A DNA stretch of 64,000 nt from RGIG1828 sp045586905 (GTDB lineage Bacteria; Bacillota; Clostridia; UMGS1810), in NCBI GenBank assembly GCA_045586905.1, contig JAZNBF010000014.1, forward strand, positions 1 to 64,000, in the 5' to 3' direction. Numbering within the stretch: the stretch's first letter is position 1; each line of letters starts with the position of its first letter. Under the pieces are notes generated by a model. The model was not told where the DNA came from and searched no databases. It was given only the letters and a program-made list of their open reading frames with translations. Below, one piece after another: positions 7,585-16,510 of the stretch. Position numbers and translations under genes: made by a program.

Positions 7585-7787
7585 AATAGTCAACTCCTGT
7601 ATCATATTCATCAAAAACAAAGATTTTAAAACAAAAACAAAACTAGTTATATTAAATATACAACATTTCTCACAAAAAGTCAATAGTAAAACACAAAAAA
7701 ATAAAAAACCAAAAGCAAACCCAAAGAAAAACCAAAGTTTTCCACAACTTGCGCCCTAACGAGTGGATTTTTAAACATAAAACAAAA
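7585..7787. other. Intergenic region upstream of the BMC locus
   Basis: The region holds the dehydratase promoter and is A-rich on the + strand, with several CCAAA repeats (7718-7738). Beyond the promoter no operator palindrome was recognised. Confidence 0.6.
7655..7683 (-). promoter_or_regulatory. Sigma-70-type promoter of the glycyl radical BMC operon
   Basis: TTGACT (7683-7678), a 17-bp spacer and TATATT (7660-7655) on the minus strand. The leader to the ATG at 7584 would be about 65 nt. Confidence 0.75.
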
Positions 7788-7813
7788 AAGACTGCACAAA
7801 AAAGTGCAGTCTT
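7788..7813 (-). terminator. Intrinsic terminator after ribF
   Basis: A perfect 10-bp stem (AAGACTGCAC with its complement), a 6-nt loop and a T-rich tail on the minus strand end the rimP-ribF operon. Confidence 0.9.
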
Positions 7814-7821
7814 CCCAAAAT

Positions 7822-8715
7822 TCAAACATAATATTTTTCTTTTACATAATTAACATCTTTATTGATTTGCTTTTTGAGCTTATCGAGAGAATCGAAGCGA
7901 ATCTCCCCTCTTATCATCTCAAAGAATTCAACTTTTATGCTTTCGCCATAGATGTCAAGGTCGAAATTCAGAATGTTAGTTTCGATGGTTTTGTCACTGT
8001 TGTCGCTGACAGTTGGATTAGAGCCTATATTGGTTATCGAAAGATATCGTTCCTCATCAACTGTTGTACAGGTGGCATATACTCCGTCAGGAGGAAGAAG
8101 CTTACCTTTTGGTGGAATAAGATTTGCAGTTGGTATGCCAAGAGATGAGCCAATATGTCTGCCATTTGTTACAGATGCGGAAATTTCATACGGTCTGCCC
8201 AGAAAACGACTTACATCTTCCATCATGCCTTTGGAGATGAGCTCGCGGATATAGGTGCTGCTCACGGTGCAAACCTCCGAAAGAGAATTTTCGAGACGGA
8301 TTTCTTCTATTATAATACATTCTATGGAGTTTTCGTTGCAAAGTCTTTTAAGTTCGTTTGCATCGGCACTGCGATTTTTGGAAAAGCGAAAGTTGTCGCC
8401 AACAACAACACACTCACAATTGAGACGGTCTGAAAGGATATCTTTTACAAAGCTTTCTGCCGAAAGAGAACGAAATTCCTCATCAAGCTCCTGCCTAAGT
8501 GCGAGGTCAATGCCAAACGAGCTGACAATGCGTCCGGATTCTTCTTCGCTTATTATTTCGGGCGAATGAGACCCTATGAACAATATGAGTGAAAGTATAT
8601 CTTTTTCTTTCGCTATTTTACAGGCAGTGCGGATAAGCCCGGCATGTCCCACGTGAAAGGAGTCGAACTTGCCTATTGCCGCAACTGTTTTTTTATTGGT
8701 AAGTTTTGGTAGCAT
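7822..8715 (-). CDS. ribF: Bifunctional riboflavin kinase / FAD synthetase
   Basis: This 297-residue protein converts riboflavin to FMN and FMN to FAD. The N-terminal nucleotidyltransferase domain shows GKFDSFHVGHAGLI (residues 16-29) and a degenerate SSTYIRELI. The C-terminal flavokinase domain shows GIPTANLIPP and DGVYATC. The length is typical. It is the last gene of the nusA-infB operon, where ribF after truB is common in Gram-positives, and is followed at once by a terminator. Confidence 0.95.
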   Translation of the reverse strand: MLPKLTNKKTVAAIGKFDSFHVGHAGLIRTACKIAKEKDILSLILFIGSHSPEIISEEESGRIVSSFGIDLALRQELDEEFRSLSAESFVKDILSDRLNCECVVVGDNFRFSKNRSADANELKRLCNENSIECIIIEEIRLENSLSEVCTVSSTYIRELISKGMMEDVSRFLGRPYEISASVTNGRHIGSSLGIPTANLIPPKGKLLPPDGVYATCTTVDEERYLSITNIGSNPTVSDNSDKTIETNILNFDLDIYGESIKVEFFEMIRGEIRFDSLDKLKKQINKDVNYVKEKYYV

Positions 8716-8725
8716 TATATCACCA

Positions 8726-9619
8726 TTAAAAAAATGCTTTTGTCATTTTTATTACATTCTTTTTCTTCTCTGTGTCCTCATAAACCTCGGCAATACACAG
8801 GAATTTGCCCTCTTTACTGTACAGTCTGTATGTACCGGGGGCAAAGCCGACAAATGATACTGCCCCATTGCAAACTCTCTTTTGCAGAGCATCTGATATG
8901 ACGAGTTTTTCATAGTCTTTGAAAACCTCATCGGTATCTATGAGAGCGGACATATGCTCGCCTGATTCTTTGAGAGTTTTTAGTTTGTCGAGTGTGATGG
9001 CATCATCTATGGAAAATACAGATGAAGCTGTGCGACGAAGCTCAGCCACTGCCGCACCACATCCCAATGTCTTACCTATGTCATGACAAAGAGTACGGAT
9101 GTAGGTGCCCTTTGAGCAGCGCACTTTGATGTTGAACCCGGTACCGTCAAAATCTGAGACCTCTGCCGAGTATATTGTCACGGGGCGGGGCTTTCTTTCA
9201 ACCTCTATGCCTTTACGTGCAAGGTCACATAGCTTTTGACCATTCACCTTCAGTGCCGAATACATCGGAGGGATTTGCATAATTTCGCCAACGTGGTCTT
9301 TAACTGCGCTTTCAAGCTCATCTATTGTCACATCAACCCGACTTTCGGATAGAACCTCTCCCGAAAGGTCCTGAGTGTCGGTGACAATGCCGAGCCTTAC
9401 CTTTGCGATGTATTCCTTGTCGGAAAAAGTGAGCATGTCGCAAACCTTGGTGGCTTTTCCGATGCATATGGGAAGTACGCCTGTGGCATCGGGATCGAGG
9501 GTGCCCGTGTGGCCAACCTTGCGGGTACCGTAGATTTTGCGGATGACATTTACTACATCGTGAGATGTGAAGCCTTTGTCTTTATCTACTATTAAAATGC
9601 CATTTACATTATCCTGCAT
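8726..9619 (-). CDS. truB: tRNA pseudouridine-55 synthase
   Basis: The 297-residue enzyme makes pseudouridine 55 in the T-arm of tRNAs. The N-terminus NGILIVDKDKGFTSHDVV and the catalytic motif GHTGTLDPDATGVLPIC, containing the nucleophilic Asp, are unmistakable; IRTLCHDIG and the C-terminal PUA-like segment follow. It lies 10 bp from ribF and 3 bp after nrnA. Confidence 0.97.
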   Translation of the reverse strand: MQDNVNGILIVDKDKGFTSHDVVNVIRKIYGTRKVGHTGTLDPDATGVLPICIGKATKVCDMLTFSDKEYIAKVRLGIVTDTQDLSGEVLSESRVDVTIDELESAVKDHVGEIMQIPPMYSALKVNGQKLCDLARKGIEVERKPRPVTIYSAEVSDFDGTGFNIKVRCSKGTYIRTLCHDIGKTLGCGAAVAELRRTASSVFSIDDAITLDKLKTLKESGEHMSALIDTDEVFKDYEKLVISDALQKRVCNGAVSFVGFAPGTYRLYSKEGKFLCIAEVYEDTEKKKNVIKMTKAFF

Positions 9620-9622
9620 TTA

Positions 9623-10573
9623 TCACACCAGCTTTGCAAGTTCATCCAAAAGCTTTTCTTTTGCATCTTCCATGCCATCATAGAAGGTGACACCAGAAGC
9701 TCTGACATGACCTCCGCCGCCAAATTTGCGGGCAACGGATGACACATCGACATATTTGTTGGATCTGAGACTTACACGGATTTCTTTGTCGGTTATGAGT
9801 TTAAACATAATGCCAACCTCTACCCCATCGGAAGAACGGGTGAGTCCGATCCAGGCATCGGCATTGTGCATTTGTGCATTGCACGCCCTGAGTGCCTCAT
9901 CGTCTATCCATGTGGTGCACACTTTGCCGCCAAGATGATATTGCATGCGGGATGTTACATATTTTAAAAGCTCCATCTCACTCTTGGTGTGTGTGTCGAA
10001 AAGAAGCCGCATTATTTCTGCCGAATTGATGCCTGACTTATAGAGCTTGGCAGCTATGCGATGGGTGTTGTCGGTGGTGTTGGAATACTGAAAACCACCT
10101 GTATCGTCACTGATTGCAACAAAAACCCTTTCGGCAATGTGCTTGTCTATGCAGACGCCCATCTTTTCGATGATCTGAAATACGATTTCGCCGGCTGCAG
10201 CCGCATCGGGAACAACACAGTTTACATCGGCATAGCCAACGTTTGTGCCATGGTGGTCGATGCAGACAGTATGTTTTGCTTTTGAAAAGACCTCATCATA
10301 AAGTCCGAGCATCATTTGTGGATCGGCAACGTCTACTGCAACTGCCACATCGGGTATGAAATCGCCACTTTCATAGCTTTCGTCCCATATAAACATCAGT
10401 CTTTCGGTGACAGGAGACGGGAGAGCAATTTTTGCATTTTTCCCAAGCGAGCGAAGTGCCAGAAGAAGTGATGCAGATGAACCTATGCAGTCACCGTCGG
10501 GGCTTCTGTGGGGAATGATTATGAAATTATCGTGATCGGCAAGAAATGTTGCCGCCTGATCTATTGTATGCAT
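9623..10573 (-). CDS. nrnA: DHH-DHHA1 nanoRNase / pAp phosphatase
   Basis: This 316-residue DHH phosphoesterase has the motifs PHRSPDGDCIGSS (metal binding), AVDVADPQ, the DHH signature in CIDHHGTN, and the DHHA1 glycine motif GGGGHVRASG near the C-terminus. Members degrade 2-5 nt RNAs and pAp. It sits between rbfA and truB, the usual Firmicutes order. Confidence 0.93.
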   Translation of the reverse strand: MHTIDQAATFLADHDNFIIIPHRSPDGDCIGSSASLLLALRSLGKNAKIALPSPVTERLMFIWDESYESGDFIPDVAVAVDVADPQMMLGLYDEVFSKAKHTVCIDHHGTNVGYADVNCVVPDAAAAGEIVFQIIEKMGVCIDKHIAERVFVAISDDTGGFQYSNTTDNTHRIAAKLYKSGINSAEIMRLLFDTHTKSEMELLKYVTSRMQYHLGGKVCTTWIDDEALRACNAQMHNADAWIGLTRSSDGVEVGIMFKLITDKEIRVSLRSNKYVDVSSVARKFGGGGHVRASGVTFYDGMEDAKEKLLDELAKLV

Positions 10574-10585
10574 AAAGGATCGCCT

Positions 10586-10930
10586 TTACTTTTCGTTGAT
10601 TTTTTTAATCATCTCATTGATGTGTGCGCCATAGTCTATGGAGTTGTCGAGCACAAAGGTGGGATGAGGCACACCCCTTAAATTGAGGCGTGCTCCTATT
10701 TCTCTTTTGATAAAACCCGTGGCACTTTTGAGTGCTGTGAGAGAACTTTCCTTTTCTTCCTGAGTGCCCATAACACTTACATACACCTTGGCATATTTAA
10801 GGTCTTTGGTGATTTCAACACCGGTTACGCTGACCATTGAAGAAAGACGTGGATCTTTGATTTCTCTGAAAATCGAAGCAAGCTCACGCCTGAATTCTTC
10901 TTTTATTCTTTCCATTCTGTTGTTTGCCAC
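10586..10930 (-). CDS. rbfA: Ribosome-binding factor A
   Basis: A small KH-fold protein that matures the 30S subunit. The GTG at 10930 is preferred because AAGGTGA lies 5 nt upstream and the product then begins MANNRMERIKEEFRRE, as in the family. IFREIKDPRL and VSVTGVEITKDLKYAKVYVS are typical. It follows infB by 10 bp. Confidence 0.94.
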   Translation of the reverse strand: MANNRMERIKEEFRRELASIFREIKDPRLSSMVSVTGVEITKDLKYAKVYVSVMGTQEEKESSLTALKSATGFIKREIGARLNLRGVPHPTFVLDNSIDYGAHINEMIKKINEK

Positions 10931-10940
10931 GAAAATCACC

Positions 10941-13253
10941 TTATTCCTTTATCTCTTCCATTACAAAGGATTCGATTACATCGCCGATTTTGAGATCGTT
11001 GTAATTTTCAATGCCAATACCACATTCATAGCCGGAGGCAACCTCTTTGACATCATCTTTGAAACGACGGAGACTCGAGAGTACACCTTCGTGGATGATG
11101 ATGCTGTCGCGGACAATACGAACCTGTGAGTTACGGGAAATCTTACCGTCCTGAACATAGCCACCACCGATAACGCCAACACCGGAAACCTTAAATACAT
11201 CTCTGATTTCGGCATGGCCGAGAAGAACCTCTTTGTATTTGGGAGCAAGCATACCTTTCATTGCAGCTTCGATTTCTTCTATTGCATGATAGATTACACG
11301 GTAGAAACGAACATCAACATCGTTTGCCTTGGCTGATTCCATGGCGCCACCTGCGGGGCGGACATTGAAGCCTACTATGATAGCATTGGATGCAGCTGCG
11401 AGCATAACATCGGACTCGGTAACACCACCAACACCACCGTGAATGCAGTTGACTCTGACTTCTTCGTTGGAAAGTTTTGAAAGAGACTGTTTGACAGCTT
11501 CCACTGAGCCCTGAACATCGGCTTTGACGATGATGTTGAGGTCTTTAACTTCGCCTTCCTGAATCTGACTGAACAAGTCGTCGAGAGAAACAGCAGTTTT
11601 TGCACCGATTGTATCTTCTTTGATTTTCTGTTTTCTCTTTTCTACGACATCTCTTGCTTTTCTTTCGTCGTCAACAGCATAGAAGGTGTCGCCGCCATCG
11701 GGCACTTCGCTGAGACCTGTGATTTCAACCGGAACGGAGGGACCTGCTTTTTTGACAGCATTGCCACGGTCGTCGAGCATAGCTCTTACTCTGCCCACTG
11801 CTGTGCCTGCAACTATGATGTCGCCCGACTTCAGAGTACCGTTCTGAACAAGAACAGTTGCAACAGGGCCTCTGCCCTTGTCGAGACGAGCTTCGATGAC
11901 TGTACCTTTGGCACGACGGTTGGGATTGGCTTTGAGCTCTTTCATGTCGGCAACGAGGGTTACCATTTCCAGAAGCTCATCTATGTTTTGATTGTATTTG
12001 GCTGAAATAGGAACACAGATTGTGCTGCCGCCCCACTCTTCAGGGACGAGATCGTATTCTGTGAGTTCCTGCTTGATGCGATCGGGATTTGCGCCTTCTT
12101 TATCGATTTTGTTGATTGCAACGATGATGGTAACATCGGCAGCCTTGGCATGATTGATAGCTTCAATGGTCTGAGGCATGATACCGTCGTCTGCTGCTAC
12201 AACAAGTATTGCAACGTCGGTTACCTGTGCACCACGCATACGCATTGCTGTGAAAGCCTCGTGACCGGGGGTGTCGAGGAAGGTAACTTTTTTGTCGCCA
12301 ACTCTTACACGGTAGGCACCTATGTGCTGTGTGATGCCGCCTGCTTCTTTTGCTATGACATTGGTGTTGCGGATAGCATCAAGAAGTGAGGTTTTACCAT
12401 GGTCAACATGGCCCATAACAACCACAACGGGTGAACGGGGCTGGAGATCTTCTTCGGCATCTTCAACATCATTGAAAAGACGGTCTTCGTCGGTGATGAT
12501 GATTTCTTTTTCGATTTTGAAGCCCATGTCCTCACCAATGAGGAGTGCAGTGTCGAAGTCGATATTCTGGCTTACTGTTGCCATGATGCCGAGTTCGAAA
12601 AGCTTTTTAACAACAGCTGTTGGAGCAACACCCATTCTCTCGGAAATCTCCCCTACGCTGATTTCATCGGGAACAAGAACAAGCTTCGGACCTTCTTCCT
12701 TAACCTGTTCTTTTTTCTTTTTATTATGATTGGCTTCAAGTTCTTTTTCGTTTTTCTTGTTTGGCTGAGAATTGTTTTTCTTGATTTTTTGTTTTTTCTC
12801 AGCTTTGCCTTCCACTCTGTCTATGTCAACAAGCTCTTCTATTTTGCCTGTGTCGAGCTTTTCGAGATCAACATTGTTCTGACGGGTATCAACCACAGTC
12901 TGATTGACCTCTTTTTTGATTTCAAGGCTTGAAAGATCGATTTCTTCTTCGGCTTCCGGTTTTACCTCAGGCATAGTCTCAACACTTTTGCCTTCTTTTT
13001 TGGCTTGCTTTAAAGCCTCTTCTTCCTTTTCTTTTTTGAGCTTTGCATAGTACTCTTCTATGGTATCTCCCTGATCGAATTTATTGAGATAGGTTGTCAG
13101 AATAATGTCTATGTCCTTGTATTCGAGAACAGTCATATGATTTTTGACTTCTGTACCGTAGCTTTCCAAAAGTGTGATAAGGTCTTTGCTTGATACATTG
13201 ATCATTTTGGATATTTCATGTACCCTTGGATTTGTATTTTTTGCCTTAGCCAA
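10941..13253 (-). CDS. infB: Translation initiation factor IF-2
   Basis: The protein of about 770 residues delivers fMet-tRNA to the ribosome. After a short N-terminal helix domain comes a charged Lys/Glu linker, a second IF2-N domain (EGPKLVLVPDEISVGEISE, of which VPDEISVGEI is diagnostic), then the GTPase: GHVDHGKTSLLDAI, DTPGHEAFTAMR and NKID. Domains II to IV follow. The start is probably TTG 13253, giving MAKAKNTNPRVHEISK, since GGTGA is 9 nt upstream; a GTG at 13262 is too close to that site. Confidence 0.96.
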   Translation of the reverse strand: MAKAKNTNPRVHEISKMINVSSKDLITLLESYGTEVKNHMTVLEYKDIDIILTTYLNKFDQGDTIEEYYAKLKKEKEEEALKQAKKEGKSVETMPEVKPEAEEEIDLSSLEIKKEVNQTVVDTRQNNVDLEKLDTGKIEELVDIDRVEGKAEKKQKIKKNNSQPNKKNEKELEANHNKKKKEQVKEEGPKLVLVPDEISVGEISERMGVAPTAVVKKLFELGIMATVSQNIDFDTALLIGEDMGFKIEKEIIITDEDRLFNDVEDAEEDLQPRSPVVVVMGHVDHGKTSLLDAIRNTNVIAKEAGGITQHIGAYRVRVGDKKVTFLDTPGHEAFTAMRMRGAQVTDVAILVVAADDGIMPQTIEAINHAKAADVTIIVAINKIDKEGANPDRIKQELTEYDLVPEEWGGSTICVPISAKYNQNIDELLEMVTLVADMKELKANPNRRAKGTVIEARLDKGRGPVATVLVQNGTLKSGDIIVAGTAVGRVRAMLDDRGNAVKKAGPSVPVEITGLSEVPDGGDTFYAVDDERKARDVVEKRKQKIKEDTIGAKTAVSLDDLFSQIQEGEVKDLNIIVKADVQGSVEAVKQSLSKLSNEEVRVNCIHGGVGGVTESDVMLAAASNAIIVGFNVRPAGGAMESAKANDVDVRFYRVIYHAIEEIEAAMKGMLAPKYKEVLLGHAEIRDVFKVSGVGVIGGGYVQDGKISRNSQVRIVRDSIIIHEGVLSSLRRFKDDVKEVASGYECGIGIENYNDLKIGDVIESFVMEEIKE

Positions 13254-13271
13254 TATAATCACTCACCTTTC

Positions 13272-13586
13272 TTAATTATTTGCCTGAAAATATTTTAATA
13301 TTCCTTTTGCGAAGCCCTCATCGTTTACGGAAACGACTGCATTGAATTCATTGCCTATTGAATGGCCTAGGGTTTCTTTATCGAAGGAAATTACATATGG
13401 AACCTCATAGTAAATGCAACTGTCGGATATGTTTTTGCGTGTGTTTGCGCTTGCATCTTCGGCAATTATTATAAGATGAGAAGAGCCAAACCGTATTGCT
13501 TCTTTGCATGCGCTTTCACCACTTGCTATCCTGCCTGCTTTTTTGGCAAGCGAGATGAGACTCAGTGCTTTTGTCACTATAATCAC
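13272..13586 (-). CDS. L7Ae-family ribosomal protein (YlxQ)
   Basis: A 104-residue kink-turn RNA-binding protein: LSLISLAKKAGRIASGESAC and a central LIIIAEDAS. It overlaps ylxR by 4 bp and precedes infB, the standard location of ylxQ. Confidence 0.9.
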   Translation of the reverse strand: MIIVTKALSLISLAKKAGRIASGESACKEAIRFGSSHLIIIAEDASANTRKNISDSCIYYEVPYVISFDKETLGHSIGNEFNAVVSVNDEGFAKGILKYFQANN

Positions 13587-13849
13587 TCCGTCTTCAGGGC
13601 TTTTTGTATCCTTTCAAATATTTCAGGATCGATTTCACACTTCAATCCGCGTGAAATGGCTTTTTTCTTTATTGCTGTGTCTATACACTTTTCTGATGTG
13701 CACAAATATATGCTTCTGCCCTCAACATGAGAAGTCGCATCGGTAACCACAATGCCATCTTTGGTCTTTGTTACGCGAATAAATTGCGACTTATCGCATC
13801 GGGTGCGACATGATGCACACATTCGTGTGTTTTTAGGATTGCGGGCCAT
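13583..13849 (-). CDS. ylxR: YlxR-family RNA-binding protein
   Basis: An 88-residue protein with RMCASCRTRCDKSQFIRV and GRSIYLCTSEKCI, the two cysteine-containing motifs of YlxR. It lies between nusA and ylxQ as in other Firmicutes. Reported roles include RNase P and transcription modulation; none can be read directly here. Confidence 0.92.
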   Translation of the reverse strand: MARNPKNTRMCASCRTRCDKSQFIRVTKTKDGIVVTDATSHVEGRSIYLCTSEKCIDTAIKKKAISRGLKCEIDPEIFERIQKALKTE

Positions 13850-13865
13850 TTTGCATCACCGTTTC

Positions 13866-14897
13866 TTATTCGGCATCAGCTTTTATGTCGATTTTGTAGC
13901 CTGTGAGCCTTGCTGCAAGGCGAGCATTCTGACCTTCCTTACCAATGGCGAGAGAAAGCTGATGGTGAGGAACAATAACATGTGCCTCTTTGTTTTCGGT
14001 GTCGACATCAAGGCTGATAACCTCGGCAGGATTGAGACTTGCACGGATGAATTCGGCCGGATCTTCACTGTATCTTACGATGTCGATTTTTTCGCCGCCG
14101 AGTTCATCTACAATGTTCTGAACACGGGTGCCTTTTGCACCGATGCAGGCACCAATGGGATCAACATTTTTGTCGTTGGACCAGACTGCAATCTTTGTGC
14201 GGGAGCCGGCCTCTCTGGACACACTCTTTACCTCAACAATACCATCGGCAATTTCGGGAATTTCCTCACTAAAAAGCTTGGCAACAAGAGCCGGGCGGGT
14301 ACGCGACACATTTACGCTGAGGCCTTTTGTGGTTCTTTTAACCTCTGTAACATACACTTTGAGGCGTTTGTGGAAATCGTAGCTTTCGCCTGCCACCTGC
14401 TCACCGGGAGCAAGATATGCTTCGGTTTTGCCGATGTCGAGATATATGTTTCTTTTTTCGATACGCTGAATTGTACCGATAACCACCTGGTGTTCTTTTT
14501 CGGAGAATTCGTCGAAGATGATGTTTCTTTCTGCTTCTTTGATTCTCTGAAGAACAACCTGCTTTGCAGTCTGAGCAGCGATTCTGCCAAAGGCTGCGGG
14601 GGTGTCTTCGATGTTGACAATGTCACCTATTTCGTAGGTGCCGCTGATTGCTTTTGCATCGTCAAGGCTGATCTGAGAAAGACTGTCTTCAACTGTTTCG
14701 ACAACTTCTTTTGAGATGAAAACCTTAACCGAACCTGTTTCGCGGTCGATGTTTACAATCACATTGCTCTGATTTGTGTTGTAATTTCTTTTGTAGGCGG
14801 AAACAAGTGCAGCATCAATTGCATCAAAGAGGATGTCTTTTGAGATATTTTTTTCTTTTTCGATTTCATTTAGTGCCATTAAAAATTCTGAATTCAT
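13866..14897 (-). CDS. nusA: Transcription termination/antitermination protein NusA
   Basis: The 343-residue protein has the N-terminal RNAP-binding domain (MALNEIEKEKNISKDI), S1 domain (VIGTIQRIEKRNIYLDIGK), KH domains (DPIGACIGAKGTRVQNI) and a final AIGKEGQNARLAARLTGYKI. No C-terminal acidic repeats are present, as is normal in Gram-positives. ATG 14897 is used; a second ATG at 14879 has no ribosome-binding site. Confidence 0.97.
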   Translation of the reverse strand: MNSEFLMALNEIEKEKNISKDILFDAIDAALVSAYKRNYNTNQSNVIVNIDRETGSVKVFISKEVVETVEDSLSQISLDDAKAISGTYEIGDIVNIEDTPAAFGRIAAQTAKQVVLQRIKEAERNIIFDEFSEKEHQVVIGTIQRIEKRNIYLDIGKTEAYLAPGEQVAGESYDFHKRLKVYVTEVKRTTKGLSVNVSRTRPALVAKLFSEEIPEIADGIVEVKSVSREAGSRTKIAVWSNDKNVDPIGACIGAKGTRVQNIVDELGGEKIDIVRYSEDPAEFIRASLNPAEVISLDVDTENKEAHVIVPHHQLSLAIGKEGQNARLAARLTGYKIDIKADAE

Positions 14898-14927
14898 TTT
14901 TTCTTACCATTCCCTTCTGTATTATTA

Positions 14928-15395
14928 CTACCAAATCACCGAAAGTCTGACCGAAGACGTGTCAGCTTTGGAGATTTCTATTTGTTTATTGTCTGTTTCA
15001 ACAGTTATATTACCATCGTCATAACCGACGAGCTTGCCGCATATGAGCTTGGAACCGTCGAGTGCTTTATATAATTTTATGTCGACATCGGAGCCCATAA
15101 AACGAATAAAATCTTTATCTTTTTTGAGTTCACGATCTATGCCGGGTGATGACACTTCGAGCATGTAGGGCTCATCTATGGGATCGACCTTATCTAAAAT
15201 ATCACTCATTGCACGACTGACGCTTTCGCATTGGTCGATTGAAATGGGAGTGTTATCTTCTTTGTCGATGATGATACGAAGGACGTAGTCGGAGCCTTCT
15301 TTTTTGAATTCGACATCGTAGACGGTGCACCCGTTTTCAGCTGCAACAGGTGACGCAAGTTCAAAGACAGTGTCTGTAACTTTTTTTCGTGCCAT
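14928..15395 (-). CDS. rimP: Ribosome maturation factor RimP
   Basis: A 155-residue 30S maturation factor: GCTVYDVEFKKEG, LRIIIDKEDNTPISIDQCE and LEVSSPGIDRELKKDKDFIR are family hallmarks. It is the first gene of the nusA-infB operon, with AAAGGA 8 nt before the ATG. Confidence 0.95.
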   Translation of the reverse strand: MARKKVTDTVFELASPVAAENGCTVYDVEFKKEGSDYVLRIIIDKEDNTPISIDQCESVSRAMSDILDKVDPIDEPYMLEVSSPGIDRELKKDKDFIRFMGSDVDIKLYKALDGSKLICGKLVGYDDGNITVETDNKQIEISKADTSSVRLSVIW

Positions 15396-15429
15396 TGTTT
15401 CAGTCCTTTCATAGCATAACTAATACAAA

Positions 15430-15453
15430 AGAGTGGGTTTTGCAACCCACTCT
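15430..15453 (-). terminator. Hairpin with short U-run in the rimP leader
   Basis: A perfect 10-bp stem (AGAGTGGGTT with its complement) and a 4-nt loop are followed on the minus strand by TTTTGTATT. It lies downstream of the operon promoter and upstream of rimP. It could terminate the GerMN operon or attenuate the nusA operon. Confidence 0.65.
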
Positions 15454-15479
15454 AATGACAATACATAATTACATTACAT

Positions 15480-15508
15480 ATATTACCATAAACAAATGAA
15501 AAAATCAA
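15480..15508 (-). promoter_or_regulatory. Promoter of the rimP-nusA-infB operon
   Basis: TTGATT (15508-15503), a 17-bp spacer and TAATAT (15485-15480) on the minus strand, about 85 bp before rimP. Confidence 0.65.
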
Positions 15509-15541
15509 GTGTTTTTTACAGATAATTTCTTTTTTTGCCTC

Positions 15542-16510
15542 TTATGAAGCACTCGCCTCTTTTATTATGCTTTCGTTGTGCTCAAGAGGAGCAGAAAACA
15601 GATGGCCCTCATCATTTTCCGGTTTTTTTCCGTCTATGAGAACCTGAACCTTTTCTATGCCCGCAATTCTTGTTATGGAATTAACAATGGAATATACTGC
15701 AAGTCTTTCCCTCTGAGATCCGGGTTCAAACTTTGACAGCGAATCGCCGGACAGATTGACAAAGCAAACCTCTTCGGCTGTTTCGATACTTATGAGCTTT
15801 GTCTTATCGTGGAGAGTCGGTTCTAAATTTTCGGAAACAGGGCCCTTTATGAGTTCGTGGACAATCGTCTTTTCGAGGCTGTTGTCGGTCATGGTGGCTT
15901 TTCGGGTTTCGGAGAAAAGTCTTCTGCCATCGCCATCGGTGAAGTAAAGCGTTATAAATTTTTCTGTCTGGGTTCCCACACCTGAGGGTGAGTCGGTTAT
16001 GATGCTGTCATTGCCCATTGGCTGAACTATATCGCCTTTGCCCGAAAGGGTTTTCATTTCTTCACCATTGACATAAAACTTTACTTTGCGTATGTTTTCA
16101 AACTGACAAAGCGTGCAGATGATGGAATAGCGGGCAAGTAATTCGTCGGAAGCAAAAACCGTATCGGACTTTTTCTGATAAAAGTTGCCGCCAAGATCAA
16201 TATTTACTGTGCCATATTCGGTTTTGGACTGAGAAAAGCCTCTTAAGGTTACTCCCTTTGGAATTATTCTTGAGTGTTCGGCAGAGGTGGGCCCGTCGAG
16301 GAGCCTTTCCATAACTGCATGTACAAGTGTTTTGGTGGTTGAAAAATCTCTTTGAGGTATGTAAACTGTTTCTGTGACAAGAGCATCGCGGGCAGAATTG
16401 ACAAAATAAAGCTCAACTGCGCTTTGTCCCGACAAATTGTCAGCCGAGCATCCGCAAAGGCTTAAAACGACAACAAGAAAAATGCTGATAAATCTTATAG
16501 CTTTCATCAT
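15542..16510 (-). CDS. GerMN-domain lipoprotein
   Basis: The 322-residue protein begins with a lipoprotein signal (hydrophobic stretch then LSLCGC, Cys at about 21). Two GerMN domains follow: VELYFVNSARDALVTET to about residue 165, and ITLYFTDGDGRRLFSET to about residue 305, each with a VNL/VNID strand. GerM is a sporulation and germination protein of the outer forespore space in Bacillus. The gene overlaps the sensor kinase gene by 4 bp, which suggests an envelope lipoprotein made with the two-component system, as with LpqB-MtrAB in actinobacteria. That parallel is inference. Confidence 0.88.
   Translation of the reverse strand: MMKAIRFISIFLVVVLSLCGCSADNLSGQSAVELYFVNSARDALVTETVYIPQRDFSTTKTLVHAVMERLLDGPTSAEHSRIIPKGVTLRGFSQSKTEYGTVNIDLGGNFYQKKSDTVFASDELLARYSIICTLCQFENIRKVKFYVNGEEMKTLSGKGDIVQPMGNDSIITDSPSGVGTQTEKFITLYFTDGDGRRLFSETRKATMTDNSLEKTIVHELIKGPVSENLEPTLHDKTKLISIETAEEVCFVNLSGDSLSKFEPGSQRERLAVYSIVNSITRIAGIEKVQVLIDGKKPENDEGHLFSAPLEHNESIIKEASAS

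Noticed and set aside
5053..7683. 33-codon N-terminal extension of the dehydratase
   Set aside because: It would cover the TTGACT-N17-TATATT promoter and has no ribosome-binding site; ATG 7584 has one.
13752..14714. 320-codon open frame on the + strand
   Set aside because: It lies wholly antisense to nusA, has no ribosome-binding site and encodes an atypical Phe/Cys-rich product. Long antisense frames are common here because of codon bias.
15454..15541. Separate terminator directly after the GerMN gene
   Set aside because: No stem-loop with T-run was found before the nusA operon promoter; the only candidate is the leader hairpin at 15430-15453.
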